Shown: positions 19,825 through 32,756 of the stretch, piece by piece
Position numbering within the stretch: the first letter of the stretch is position 1
Layout of the letters: every line of letters starts with the position of its first letter
Assembly (NCBI GenBank): GCA_015179125.1
Contig: WHVA01000101.1
Coordinates: forward strand, 203,377 to 267,376
DNA: 64,000 nt
Origin: Gautieria morchelliformis
Taxonomy: Eukaryota > Basidiomycota > Agaricomycetes > Gomphales > Gomphaceae
Reading direction: 5' to 3'
Notes under the pieces: generated by a model
The model's input: the letters and a program-made list of their open reading frames with translations, nothing else
Database searches by the model: none
Told to the model about the DNA's origin: nothing
Program-made: the position numbers and the translations under genes

Positions 19825-22800
19825 ATGGGCCCCGCAGACAGTTCACAGAAGCTCTTGGGTGTTGAGAAGCTTGCTACAGATGGAAGTAATTGGCCATTGT
19901 GGCAAGCCACTCTCACAAGCTATTTTGAGTCCAAAAATCTACTCAAGCATGTAGAAGGGAGAGTCACTCGACCTCCTGATCCTCCAGTCATGCCCCCAGG
20001 CCATATTCTTACAGAAGCTGAGGAAACTGAGATGGACAAGGCTGAGGAAAAGCTGGAGAGATATCTTGCTAGAGAAGGACAAGCCAAGACCCAAATCATT
20101 GTCTCAGTGTCAGAGTCACTAGCTCTGATGCTACAGAAACAAAAGACAGCAAAAGAGACTGGGGATGCACTGGTCAATGAAATGACCAAAAAGCCCAAGA
20201 TGGTCCTCACCAACCTACAGAGACAGCTTTGCTGTATGAGGTGTCCTGAGGATGGCGATTTGAGAGATCACTTGGATAAGGCCCAAGACCTCTATGCTCA
20301 TCTCAATGAGATGGGAGCCCGAATTTCTGAAGGAGAGTTCACGGATATTATCCTTGCGTCACTACCACCCTCCTATGAGGCAGTCATGAATGCCCTTACC
20401 ACGTCGCTTGAAGAATGCAGAAAGCCATTAGTGCCTGATATCATTAGAGTGCTAAAGGCCCAATACGACAGGAGGAATACCCTCAATATTTTGCAAGAAG
20501 AGCAGGCATTTATTGGTTCATCTACAAAGGGGCAGAAGGGCTGGAAAGACCTGAAGGTGCATACATGCACTAATTGCCACAAGCATGGACATACTATTGA
20601 GAGTTGCTGGGCTAAAGGAGGTGGTAACGAAGGCCAGGGGCCACGTCAGAAAAAGAGAGCTAAAGCCAAGAAGAAGAAGGGTAAAGCGAAAGCCAATGTT
20701 GCCAAAGAAGTGTCTTCTGAGGAGGATGAGAGTGGTAGTCCAGCCGCTTTCGCCAATTTCAACTGCTCCAATTTGAGTAGTCTATCCTTGGACACTGTTT
20801 TTATCCTTGACACTGGAATGACCGTGCATATGACCGCTCACAAGAATTTATTGAGGGATTACAGTCCATTCTCACAGCCGCGCACAATTCGTGCAGCCAA
20901 CAAAGGCACTTTTGATGCCTTCGGTTCAGGCTCACTCGTGCTATCTAATAAAGTTGGAGATAAGACTGTGAACATTACATTGAAGGATACGTTCTACGCG
21001 CCCAAAATGGCTGTCACCCTGATCTCAATCGGCCAGTGCGATGATGCAGGCTATAACACTCAAATAGCTGATCAGAAATGCACAATATCCAATCGGCCAA
21101 GATATTGATGCAAGCACTGAAGCTGAATGGCTTATATCAATTTGACTTGCAAAACTCAAGTGCTGAGGCGCATATATGCGCATCAGCCATGGAGATACAT
21201 CAAAAAATGGGTCATATTTCACAAAAGTCCCTACAGTACTTGCTCAACCGTGGCATGATATTAGGCATTGAATTGAGCTCAAAAGGCGACAAAGTTGTCT
21301 GCGACGCATGCATTCAAGCAAAGATTGCACGTAAATCTCTTCCTCAGGAGCCCAGAAGCTGATCATCAAAATTCGGCGACAGGATTTATTCTGATGTCTG
21401 GGGACCTGCGAGACACTCCACAATTGACAAGAAATCTTATTATGTGTCTTTCATCGACGACTACTCAAGGGAATCGGTTATTTATTTGATGGCAAACAAA
21501 TCGGAGACATTTTCAAAATACAAGCTCTATGAAGCTCTGATGCTTCGGCAGAGGAATGTGCACATTAGAGCACTTGTTTCCGACAGAGGGGGAGAATATA
21601 CAAGCTCTAAATTCGAACGGCATTTGGCCAAGCAAGGCACAAAGCATCGGTTGACTGTGCAGGACACCCCAGAATCGAATGGTGTTGCGGAACGTCTAAA
21701 CCGAACTCTGGTAGAGAGAGCTCGTGCCATGCTATTGGAATCAAGTCTTCCTAAGACTCTATGGGGCTATGCAATTTTGCACGCCAATTATCTTAGGAAT
21801 AGGACACATACAAGAGCCTTGCCAGACAAAACCCCTTTCGAGATGATTCATCATGAAAAACCGAACCTGAAAGACATACATGCGTGGGGGATTGAAGTCT
21901 GCGCTAAAATCAAGGAAAGAGACAAGTTTGCAGCCCATGCCAAAAGGGCTTGGTGGATAGGAATCTCTGGACAGAGCCACGGCCACTACATTTACTGGCC
22001 AGACTCTCAGAAGGTTTCTGTTGAATGGAACATTATATTTGACTCAGAAATGAAAGGGGGCAATGCTCCAATCATTTCTATTGATGAGTCACAGCTACCT
22101 ACATCCAGAAAAACTATACAGACCATTCTGGCACCAGCGCCAATGCCTACTCGCTTATTCAGCGAAGAGGCGAAGATTGAAGAAATTGATGATAATGAGC
22201 CAGAGGAATGTCTCGAAGAGCTGCAACCTAGTCAGACTGTTGGTGCTAGACCTAGAGAAGCTGCTCCAATAAGGAGAAGCAAGAGAATCCATCAGCAGCA
22301 AGTGCAGTTGGCCCCAAGTGGTCCCGTAACAAGGTCCCAAGCTAGGAGACATGCTGGTGGAGATATAACTACACTGGCTTATGAGGATATTGAGGACCAT
22401 CAAGAGAAATTATTCGAACAAGATTCATCCTCTGAAACTGACGGCATCAACAATCATAATCTTGCCATCAGTACGCTTTCGACCTCCGATAAAAATGACG
22501 ATAAAACACTGCTGGATTTAAGTCAGACTGAATCTAGCAATGCAGATGAGGCCCTAAATGATCCTACATGGGAAGCATCAATGGATAAAGAGTACAAAGT
22601 ATTAATCGACAAAGGTGTATGGGAAGTGGGTAAACCACCTCCTGGGGCAAATATTGTTGGAAATCGATGGGTATTCCTCTGGAAACGCAACCCAGAAGAT
22701 AAACCCATTACACTGAGATCGAGAATGGTTGCCCAAGGCTTCACACAAAGTTTTGGAGTTGACTATAATGAAACGTATTCACCTGTTGCTCGACTGGCTT

Positions 22801-24533
22801 CCTTGCGGGTTATATGCACCATTGCTGCTAGGAATAACTGGCCTATTCATCAAATGGACATGGACAGTGCGTATTTGAATGCTACATTTCCAGAACCTAT
22901 TTACATGAGGCAGCCGTATGGATACGAGACCAGAGAAAAAGATGATGTCCTCCTGCTGAAGAAAGCACTTTATGGCCTCAAACAGTCTGGAAGGGAATGG
23001 TACAAACGTCTGAGTAGTGAATTCCTCAAGTTAGGATTTACTAAATCACCTTTGGACGGAGCTGTATTTTACAGACGTGGACCGAGAGGACATGCAATTA
23101 TTGCAACAGCAGTGGACGACCTCACTATCACAGCTGAGAGTCAACCAATCCTCGATGGGGTAAAGCATGACCTTGCCCAGATCTTCAGCATGAAAGATCT
23201 AGGTGAGATTCACTGGCTTTTGAACCTCAAAATCGAAAGAGATTGGAACAACAAATCGATTGCAATATCACAAGCCGCATACATCCAGAAAATCATCAAA
23301 AAATTCAATCTTGATGATGCAAAAACATTTTCCATGCCTCTCGACCCAGCCGTTAAATTATCCAAAGACCAGTGCCCTTTGACAGATGAAGAGAAGAAAA
23401 AGATGTCTCAAGTTCCATACAGGCAGGCGATCGGCTCACTGATGTGGGCAGCAGTAGCGACCCGACCCGACATTGCATTCGCAGTGTCATTACTCTCACA
23501 ATTCCTCGAAAATCCAGGTGTCATTCATTGGACTGCAGTTAAACGTGTCATCAAATATTTGAAAGGCACGATTGACTACAAGTTGACGCTTGGGAAAAAT
23601 CGAGATGGTCTCATTGTGTAAAGAAGTGGATTCAGAGGGGGGGGGTCCACAAGACCCCACTATATAGTAGTGCGTGGGAACCGCTGGTGGCTCCCCAGCT
23701 TGATCGCATCTTACTCTTACCTGTCACTACGTAGCATTCAGAATACCACTCATTGGTCAAGTTCTGTAGTGCCCTTGTGATACAAGGTCCTTGTTAGGAA
23801 ACCAGACTGTACAGTACCCATTGACCCACGCACCCTTCTCTGTCCCTCTAGTCACTTACCACTCCTTCCCCTCCACGAGCTTCCACCATCCAGCGAGCCA
23901 AACGAATTCACCGAGGCGCGTACGCGCGCACCGAGTCGAGTCGAGTCGAGTCGAGCGGGGTCGAGGAGCCACGCGATCTCACGGGCTCACAACACCGCAC
24001 ACACATCGCGGATCAACCGGACGATCGAGTCCTATGTTTCTCCCCTTTTCCCCTTCTCCTGTCTCGACCCTGTCCCATTTCGTGATCACACTATGTTGCT
24101 CCACAAAATGTACATGTAGGTAGTTCCATTTTCCTGATCTACCCCACAGACGCTCCACACCCATCTCCAACCCTCGGCCCCCCTCCTTCTGACCTTCCTC
24201 TCGCCCATGCCCCCTCAATTTCTCCATTAGTTACCTTGGATACGTTTGTATAAAAGACTGAACGATGCTCTCAATTAAAATCACCAATTCTACTGGTCAC
24301 TATTCCTGCGCTCGAGTTCTAAGCGCATCGAGTCCCCGCCGAAATATTCCGGGCCACTCCAGACCCCGATTCCTTAAAGCTACATTTAGTAGCACATCCT
24401 ATAGTTACCTAGTATTCTTTAGAGTCCTAAGATCAACATCCTTTACACATTGGGTATTCAGATGCGGATTGGGCTTCGCAAGAGCACAGGCGTTTGTACT
24501 CAGCTTATATCTTCCAGATTGATGGAGGGACAG
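19825..24533 (+). pseudogene. CopD D1 gag-pol (frameshift, nonsense, insertion)
   Basis: Single Gag-Pol frame: capsid, CCHC knuckle (CTNCHKHGHTIESC, about 20565-20606), Lys-rich linker, protease (ILDTGMT, about 20803), integrase (CDACIQAK near 21300; DDYSRESV, SDRGGEY, ESNGVAERLNRT), reverse transcriptase (TAVDDLTI near 23110) and part of RNase H. The frame slips near 21085-21100 where D1 is 4 nt shorter than D2. An in-frame TGA at 21360-21362 replaces a CGA present in D4. The frame is broken at 23616 by R4 and resumes at 24453 (GYSDADWG-like) to 24533. Begins 6 nt after the LTR like the other copies. Confidence 0.9.
23617..24447 (+). repeat. Solo LTR R4 (831 bp)
   Basis: Ends TGTAAAG and CTTTACA (a 7-bp inverted pair), flanked by CATTG at 23612-23616 and 24448-24452. 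Removing it restores the D1 RNase H frame. It includes a GAGTC microsatellite (about 23932-23957) and a region (about 23670-23783) matching 27070-27172. Confidence 0.92.
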
Positions 24534-24960
24534 TGTCAGGGGACACCCTGTTTTCCATTTCCAGTTCCGACACCACACCCAGTTCCGACTCCATTTCCGA
24601 CTCCGCTTCCGGTTCTGATTCCATCTCTGCCTCCGCTTTCGGAAATGATTCCGCTTCTGGGAGAACTTCCACCAGTTCTGTTCGCCTCGCCAGTTCCACT
24701 CCAATTTCCGACTTCCCCTCTCGGAACAGTGTTGGAAATCAAGCGACTCGCGTAATAGGTGGCATCAAGGCTCGATCAAGGGTCAGGGTGGTCAGGGAGA
24801 TGCAGGGTTGATGGCGGGTGCCAAGTGTTGTCCCTGGCTGCGCAGCGTAGTATAATACGGGCTCGCTGACATTGGGGGTCCTTAGGCTTTTCTCTTTGGA
24901 TTTCCCCTTGTCAGTTGTGTGGTAGTGTGATCTCCACAACCAGCCAGGGTTGCCCTTACA
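24534..24960 (+). repeat. R2-family LTR, probable 5' LTR of GypC
   Basis: TGTCAGGGGACA...CCCTTACA, 427 bp, similar to the solo LTR at 11421. The flanks differ (left is D1 RNase H, right is GypC leader), so no duplication; best read as the 5' LTR of the gag-protease remnant that follows. No obvious tRNA-type PBS at its right edge. Confidence 0.7.
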
Positions 24961-26989
24961 GCAGAAAAGTCTCTCCCCTAGAGGACCGGCGGTCGTTCTG
25001 CACGTTGCATTCGCCATAGGTGCGTTCGGAATCAGAGACAGCGACTCGGAGATCGCGACCTCTTCCGCACACACAGCGTACGACAGCCCCTCTTCTTACG
25101 TCGAGCTCCCAACCCCAGAAATCCCGTCCCATATTTCTCCTTCCGACATGGATCCGGACGATCGTCTTCGGAATATGGAGGAGGAACTGACGCGGAACTG
25201 GATGAAGACCGACGTGATTGAAACAGCCTTACAAGCGATTTTGGCTAAGTTAGATATTCCACAAAGTGGTGGAAATGAAATGCTGGACGATCCGGATTTT
25301 TGAAAAGCTGAAGTAGCGGAAGAGAGGGTCTCCGCGAAGTTAGCAAAGGTCAAACCCGCAAGTCCGGCGGACTTTGACTGAGATCGGGAGAAGGGATGCG
25401 CATTCTTCAACACATGCAGCATCTACTTCACAATTGTCGGAGACCTCTTTCCGAACGACCAGGCTCGGATTCACTGGGCATTGTCCTTTTTCAAGTTGGA
25501 CCGCGCAGCCCGTTTTGCAAACAAGGTGATCCGACATGAAGCAAAGGGCAAGGGGAACTACTTCCGGGACTGGGACGCCTTTGAGAAAACATTTTCCAAC
25601 CAGTTCTGCCCAAAAAACGAGCAGCTCACAGCCCTTACGAAGCTCGAGGGGACCAGCTGGTACCAGGCCAAGGATCCGATCGATGACTACATCGATCGCT
25701 TCCAGGAGCTCATCGACCTTGCGGAGTATGACGATGACAAGACAATCATCATCAAATTCCAACGAGGACTTGATCCGACACTCCAGAACCAAGTCGCGCT
25801 GCTTGGGGATGGAGCTCCGGATTTTGATGACCCGGAAGGGTGGTACCAAGCTGTGCAGAGGGTGTCCCAGAACAGGGAAGCAAATGAGGCCTTCGTGGAG
25901 ACAAGCTGGAACATGACATGCAGTTCCACTCGTCCTACTCCACCTGTGCCAAAACCCGGAAGCGCATTCATTCCCACCTGGAAAATATTTCCGACGCTTG
26001 CTCCGCCTGCTCCTATTAGGAACCATAGCCCTCCTCCCTCGAAGAGTGGCCCTGCCCCGATGGATGTTGACCACATGCGCGGAAAAGGCCGCGGAACTAT
26101 CACCTGCTTCCGATGTCGACAACCAGGCCACTATGCTTGCGAGTGCCCCCAAGCCTTTGATATCCGGCTTATGACCACAGAGGAGAAACTCGAGCTCCTT
26201 CCAGAGTTCCTCGCACTTGCAGACATAAGCAGAGTGCCCTCTGCGGAAGAGGTTTCCAAAAATGCGGAACATGATCCACTGGAAGTGGAGGATGCGTCGG
26301 ATTTTTGTGACACGCAGCGGGTGAGATGTGTGCCCCTGCTGCCTGTACATAACCGGTTTGCCTGTCTTGAAGTAGAGAATGAAAAGCCCCCACTCCCCTC
26401 ACTTCGTACAGACCCACCGGATAAAGTCACACAAAAACCAAATCCGACACCCCGTCCATCCCGCATCTGCCCTTGGGAGAAACGCCTTCCGAAGCGCTAT
26501 GTTGTCGCTGCCACCCCTGGCCCCAAGTCACTAGTCATTAAGGTGGAGATCCAGACGACGGATACGGCGGAAGTCAAATCCGGACCCGCCCTTGTCGATT
26601 GCGGGGCCACTGGTCAGTTTATAGACCGGGACTATGTGGAACGGAACCGACTGACCACACGGAAGTTGCAACGTGCAATCCCGGTGTTCAATGTGGATGG
26701 AAGCCCCAATGAGGCAGGGTCCATCACAGAGATAGTAGACACAATTCTCCGCTACGATGGGCACTCAGAACGCACTTCCTTTGCAGTCACCAGCCTGGGG
26801 AAGCAAGACATCATCCTTGGGTTTACCTGGCTTCAGGAGCACAACCTGGAGATCAATTGGCAGACTCGGAAGGTACTGATGAGTCGATGTCCAGCCAAGT
26901 GTGACATGTGCCGGTCGGAAGTGCGGAAGGAACGCCAGGAGCAGCGGAAGACCGAACGGCTCATACAGACATGTCGTTCTGGCCCCCAT
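24961..26989 (+). pseudogene. GypC gag-protease remnant (Ty3/gypsy)
   Basis: One reading frame with two internal stops (TGA 25301-25303 and 25378-25380). Likely start ATG near 25148 (MDPDDRLRNMEEEL). Contains a retrotransposon gag capsid domain (about 25385-25900), a Pro-rich linker, a CCHC knuckle (CFRCRQPGHYACECP, about 26105-26150) and a retropepsin-like domain (LVDCGATGQFIDRDYV, about 26590-26640; Cys replaces the usual Ser/Thr two residues before Gly). It ends at 26989 where an LTR-like sequence begins; no RT follows. Words CGGAA and TTCCG are both over-represented. Confidence 0.85.
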
Positions 26990-27202
26990 TGTAAATAACC
27001 CGTGTATCTACATGTACATTAGTTATTACATAATCCCAGTGGGCCCCTTAGGGACCCACTGTATAGTTTATGCGTGGGAACCGGCTAGCGGTCCCCATCG
27101 CATCTTACCCTTACACTGTCACTACGTAGCATCAGAATACCACACATTGGTCAAGTTCTGTCGTGCTCTTGTGACTTGAGGTTTAAGATAGATATCTTTA
27201 CA
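26990..27202 (+). repeat. R4-related LTR-like sequence (213 bp)
   Basis: TGTAAAT...ATCTTTACA; the middle (27070-27172) matches the first part of solo LTR R4. The flanks show no duplication (GypC gag left, GypB leader right). It could be a short 5' LTR of GypB B2 or an internally deleted solo LTR. Confidence 0.55.
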
Positions 27203-27415
27203 CCTTTTTGAACTATCCTGCGGTTGATCGCCATGCGACCAACTGATAGTGGATTCGAAGCAATCTTGAAAAAGATCGCTGCGTCGACGACTAAACATTG
27301 TTGAGACCCTCCAGTAGACCCTCTACTGTCGGCTGCGAGCATGATGATTCCACGCAGTCGAAGACGGACATGAGCGACGAGCTCGAGGTCCACACCCCAG
27401 GCGCAGCCCAGTGAC

Positions 27416-30400
27416 ATGACGGCTGACGCTATCCTGGACCAAGAGAACAGGACGATAGAAGACGGAGAGATCGTAGATCTCACCGCCCTCGTCACCTCAG
27501 TAGAGGACGAGGAAAACCCCGACCACGTCTCATCGAGCGTGGCTGAAGAAGAGACGACGCCGAGCAACGAGCCGGTGCCACCCCCCCATCTCCCTCTGCC
27601 CAAGGACAAAGGAAAGGGCTGAGCCATCGTCGGACGGTAGAGCAACAACGTCGAGGCGGGCACAAAGCCACGACTCAGACCGACGCTCACGAAGTAGAGC
27701 GACGACGATCGTCCCTGAAGGAGGACGACAGCAAAAGAGACGAGTCCCAGACGATGGTCAGGACTCAGAATACTCGAGCTCTAGTCGCAAGAGCTCGAGG
27801 GCTCACACCATCGACCACGAGATGGCAGAGGCCCTGAACAAACAGGTGCAGGCTGCGCTGCACCAAAGTACGCTGACGTGCCACAAGCACGATCAGCTGG
27901 CATCGCAGCTTGACAACGCCGCCGCCGCCCTAATGGCAATCGGCAAGGAACTCCACCAGGCGGAGGAGGTCAGGCGGCAAGATGCAGCCACGCTGGAGGA
28001 CGTCCAGAAAGCACTCCACCCACGCGGGGTGTTGGGTGCATTTATGCTCCTGCACCAAAATCAAGCATAATATATTCAATTTATTGTGTGGTGTTTCAAT
28101 ATTTTCTCATACTGTTCTTGTACCATGCATCCATTTCTCTGCTTATTTTCGAAATTTTCTAGTCACTCTCTATCTCTCCATTTCATTCTGTTATTTCTAC
28201 TTTCACAGGCGGCTGCACCCAGCGGAGTTTGAAACGACTTCGACGCGCGAGCCCTTGGGCGCTAAAGGGCCGGGTGCAAGTATATGCCTTCTGAGACAGG
28301 ATTACACTCCTCTCTCAGTGACAATAAATTCACTGAGAGAGGCGAGTAGTATTCTTCATATTTACATAGCATGTTGACTGAAAATCATGTAGTATATTTG
28401 ATTCTAGGTACTGTATTAATACATCAGTGACAATAAATTCACTGAGAGAGTATATTTGATTCTAGCTTTCTAAGAACTCTACCGAACCTTCCCTGCCATA
28501 GCCCCTAGTTGCTAACACGGGGAACGTGACGCAACTCATCCGAGCTCGCGACAGTCCGCAGCTAACGAACGCAGTTGCGACGCGCTCCGAAGGGAGCGAG
28601 ACAAACAGCGAATGCCGCCGCCAGCCGTCCCGGTCGAACAGGACGTAAGGTTCAGGAACAAACCTCAGGAGCAACCGGCTGCCCCAACGGACAGCTGTAA
28701 AACGATCCAACAGATTGTTAGGGATCAGGTCGCCTCAGAGCCTGACTCTGAAACGACGACTGAGAGCTTAGAGCTCGAAGTCGCACACTGGCAGCGTAAA
28801 GAAGCTGCAGCCGGGCGCCACCACACACGGGCACTCGAGCTACTAGCAAAGAACGCCGAAGAAAGGGTGGCCCACAGCCACACCGCTCAGCTGCCCAACG
28901 AGCAGCTCACGCAAGCCGTACAGGATGCACGGCAAGCGCGCGCTGCCTACAACAGCAGGCTATGGATCCGCAACGCGGGACTGACCGGGGACACCAGGCA
29001 CAAAACGCCCCCGGAACCGAGACCACAAAATGCTCCTGATCCCGAGCCCGATCCGGGCCCGGGGCCCGTCAGGGCATATAACAGCCTGCCCCATGCGGCG
29101 TCACAACCGCGTGAGCGATCCATGGCCCCAATGGAAGGCCAGGGAATCCCTGACCAGGCCGACGTCGTACCAATGGAGCCGTACGACGGGATCACACGGA
29201 TGATCCGCGTGGTGTTGGCAGACGCCGCGGACACAGACCCGGAGAAGTCTGTGCTAGCGAAAGCCGGCATGAAATTGGCTCACCCCGAGCCATACGCCGG
29301 GGGATCTGACCTAGAAGAGTTTGAAATATTCGTGGCAGCCATCCTACGATGGCTGAAAATGAACTGCCTCCTAGGGCCAACCAGCATTGACACGCAGGTC
29401 GGCTATGTGGGCACTCGCCTCACCGGCGAAGCCCAGGAATGGTTCCTTCGAAACATTGAACGCTTCGATCGCCAGGTCCGCAGCTGGATGCTGGAATCTG
29501 TGATGCAAGGCCTTCAAAAGAGGTTCCTGCACACACTGACATACCATCACGCCTCGAATAAGCTCGACGCGGTCATGCAAGGCATGAAAACCATTCAGGA
29601 GATGCTGAACGAGCTCACGAAATACGTGGCACGTATGATACAGCCGCCAGACGAGTACACGTTCCGGAGATGGTTCATATCGGCGCTACGCGAAACGCTG
29701 CGCAACGAGGTCCTCAAAAAGGGCTACATGCCGAGAGCAGCTCAATAGAGCAACTCTTCGAGACGGCCCAGATGATCGAGGAGGCATCCCGATACAACAT
29801 GGGGATGCACTGCGCAGAAAGCGCAGCAGCAACGGCAAGCGCCGCCCGGCTCACAGGGAGCAAGCCGTTGACACAAACGGGCCTGACCAGGCCCAGCCTG
29901 TTCGCAAGAAGCGGAACAGGTCAACGGCTACCGCCCTCACGCCCAGCACAAGCTGGACGCCCACCTGAAGCTAAACAGCCTCAAGCGTCAGGATCGTCCC
30001 CGCGACCTGCCCCACCGACGAAAACGTCGGGCCGGCCCAACGACAGGCCCAGCGGCAGCCAAAGCAACACCACATGCTTTGAATGCGGCCAACCTGGCCA
30101 CAAGAAGGCAGAATGCCCCCGGCTTAGGTCCGGTATAAGGACAGCGGCCGTGAGGCACGACGGTGAAGCCGAGGATCCGGAGTCAGATCCCGATCAAAAC
30201 TCTCTTCAACAGATTGATGAAGAGGGGGAGGGTGATCCCCAACCCAACGACACTCCGGATAACGGAGACACGCCCACTGAAGAGTGGGACCCTGAGCCGT
30301 CCCAATACTATGAATGGGACGAAGAGGTGGAGGACACCACCTACAGGTCCAGCGCGATCAGATTCACGCTGGAAGACGAAACCGCCACGAAAGTCATGGC

Positions 30401-30953
30401 GGCACGCACATCAGTCACGCCAGACAAGGCGGCCGAGCCGGTGTATCACCACCGAAGCAAACACAGAACGCGGCCAACGCATCCGCGTAGTGAGAACCGT
30501 ACCCTATCGGGGTACTGGGAAATAAACGGCGTAAAAGCCCACTGCCTGCTAGATAGCGGCAGCGAAGGGGTACTGCTGTCCCCCGAATTCACGCGAGCTA
30601 CAGGAATGAAGACATTCTCCCTGGAGCAACCAATTGCGCTGCAGCTAGCCTGCATAGGCAGCCGTTCCACGATCAACTATGGAATGAACACAACCATGAA
30701 GTTTGGTCGTGGGACATACGACGAATACTTCGACGTAGCAAATGTCGAATATTACAACACGATCTTAGGGACACTGTTCCTAAGGAGATTCGGCATAACC
30801 CTGGACTTCTCGAGCCCAGGGACGATCTGCAAGGGAAACGAGGTGATCCCCACGGGCAAGGTCTCATTCGACGATGACGAATCGAAGAACGAGGACAAAG
30901 GGCCATGGGTGAGCAGGATCACCCAAGCACCGACGCCGAACCTGGCTCATTGA
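27416..30953 (+). pseudogene. gag: GypB B2 gag-protease
   Basis: Starts at about 27416 (MTADAILDQENRTIEDGEI), one frame slip near 27605, solo LTR at 28030-28517 after which the frame continues exactly, capsid domain about 29110-29740 (HPEPYAGG; TGEAQEWF), a one-base deletion near 29727 (TACATGCC where B1 implies TACAATGCC), CCHC knuckle CFECGQPGHKKAECP (about 30076-30120), acidic linker, protease LLDSGSEG (about 30546). Ends at TGA 30951-30953, beyond which the same frame is open into pol. N-terminal residues are charged and coiled-coil-like (27822-28020). Confidence 0.85.
28030..28517 (+). repeat. Solo copia LTR, E subfamily (488 bp)
   Basis: TGTTGGGTGC...AGTTGCTAACA with the 5-bp duplication CGGGG at 28025-28029 and 28518-28522. 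Carries the copia LTR hairpin CCTCTCTCAGTGA / TCACTGAGAGAGG (28309-28321, 28330-28342). Confidence 0.95.
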
Positions 30954-30959
30954 AGCCAG
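30945..30959 (+). promoter_or_regulatory. In-frame TGA in a hairpin loop between protease and RT
   Basis: CTGGCT and AGCCAG flank the stop (30951-30953), which lies in the loop. The frame is open on both sides and the same stop, with its own hairpin, occurs in B1 at 239-241 (minus). This suggests either UGA readthrough or a separate downstream start; the sequence alone cannot decide. Confidence 0.45.
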
Positions 30960-32604
30960 GAGGACGAGTCGCGGGACGACCCGTCCTCGAACTCACCCTA
31001 CAGTCGTAGGGAGAGACGCTCTCACCTAACGGTGAAAGCGATGGGAAAGAGGAAAGTGGGCCCGTGCGCCGCGGGACCTAATAGACGCCAACAGCGCCTA
31101 ATGGCTTCTAAGCCAACCACTACCATCATCCTCATGGATGATGACCTTCCTCGCCTCCGCGAGGAATGGATGGAAAGAATCACTGACCTAGTCAGTGGAA
31201 TTCCATTAGAACTCCCGCCACTGCGGGAGATCAACCATGAGATCAACCTCATCGATCCCAACAAGCACATGCGGTATCGACTACCGAAATGCCCCGAACA
31301 CTTCCGAGAGGAACTGTCGGCAAAGATAGAACGATACACCACTGCAAAGTGGTGGATTCCGGCAGTAGCGCAGCAGGCAGTGCCCATGCTGTGTGTGCCG
31401 AAGAAGAACGGTACATTGAGAACCGTCTTCGATCTGCGCCAGAAGAACGAAAACACGGTGAAGGACATCACGCCCTTCCCGGATCAGGATATCATATGCA
31501 GCGACATGGCTCGCTGCCAATATTGAACTAAACTCGATATGTCAGAAGCATACGAGCAGATCCGGATCCATCTGGATCACGTAGCAAAGAGAGCCTTTGC
31601 CACGATCCTCGGCACCTTCAGGAGCCAGGTGATACAGATGGGGGACTGTAACGCCCCATCAACATTCCAACGGCTGATGACAGCCATTTTCCGCGACTGC
31701 ATAGGTCGCTTCGTCCATGTATACATGGACGACATCTTCATATACTCGCTCTCAATACAAGAGCATGAAGAACACCTCTACATCGTCTGTGACAGACTGA
31801 GGAAGAACCACCTCTTTCTGAGCAAGAAAAAGGTGGACCTCTACTCCATCCGAATGGAGTGCCTCGGCCATATGATCGATGGCCGAGGGGTACATGCCGA
31901 CGAGGATAAGATGCAACGCATCCGTGAGTGGCGCAGGCCATGGACGTTCAATGACGTCCAGCGTTTCCTCGGGCTCATACAGTATCTGGCACACTACATG
32001 CCGGATGTTAGCGCATATACCACCCCGCTATCGGGCTGTGTGCGTAATAACCGTCCATTCGAATGGACACCACTGCTCGACAAATCCTGGCAAAGCATTA
32101 AGGCGTTGGCCTGTAAGGCCCCAATCCTGCGTCCAGTAGATGCAAGGTGCCCAGAGCCGATCTGGGTGATCACCGACGGATCAAAAGCCGGCGTCGGTGA
32201 GGTCTACGGCCAAGGTCCTGACTGGAAAACTTGTTGACCAGCCGGCTTCTTGTCAAAGAAGTTCAGCATTGCTCAGCAACACTACCGGACTCACGAGCAC
32301 GAGACGATCGCGGTGCTCGAGGCTCTCATGAAATGGGAGGACAAGCTGCTGGGGCGAAGGTTCACCCTCGTCACAGACCACAAGGGACTCGAGTACTTCG
32401 AGACCCAAAAGAGCCTATCTGACCGACAGGTCAGATGGTGGGAGTTTCTATCCCGGTTCAATTTCAACACCGTTCATGTAGACAGTGTAGAGAACAAGGT
32501 AGCGGACTGCCTGTCGCGCTACTACGAGAGTGACACGAGTGATGACAATCACCCGTACCACGTCTTCGTGAACGCAGATCGTTTAGACCCGGACGGTGAG
32601 TTAT

Positions 32605-32708
32605 TGTTAGAGAATCAAGCGCGATGATAGCAGGTTCCAACTGCGTAAAGAGCTAGTGTACAACGCGAACAAAACTATAAACCGTATGACGTCGCTCGCC
32701 TTCCAACA
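32605..32708 (-). repeat. Mini-element 3' LTR (104 bp)
   Basis: Matches 33735-33849 with two substitutions and one 11-bp length difference (an extra AACATGACGTC in the other copy). Confidence 0.92.
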
Positions 32709-32756
32709 CACCTCCTCGAGCGACGGCTTCTCGAGTGACAGAAAGTCGAAATGTAA

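Larger units (their letters stand above)
19340..24533 (+). mobile_element. CopD copy D1: decayed Ty1/copia retrotransposon, 3' truncated
   Basis: 5' LTR 19340-19818, gag-pol from ATG 19825, interrupted by solo LTR R4 (23617-24447) and cut off inside RNase H at 24533 by the LTR of GypC. Clearly diverged from the near-identical group D2, D3 and D4. No 3' LTR and hence no duplication can be shown. Confidence 0.9.
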
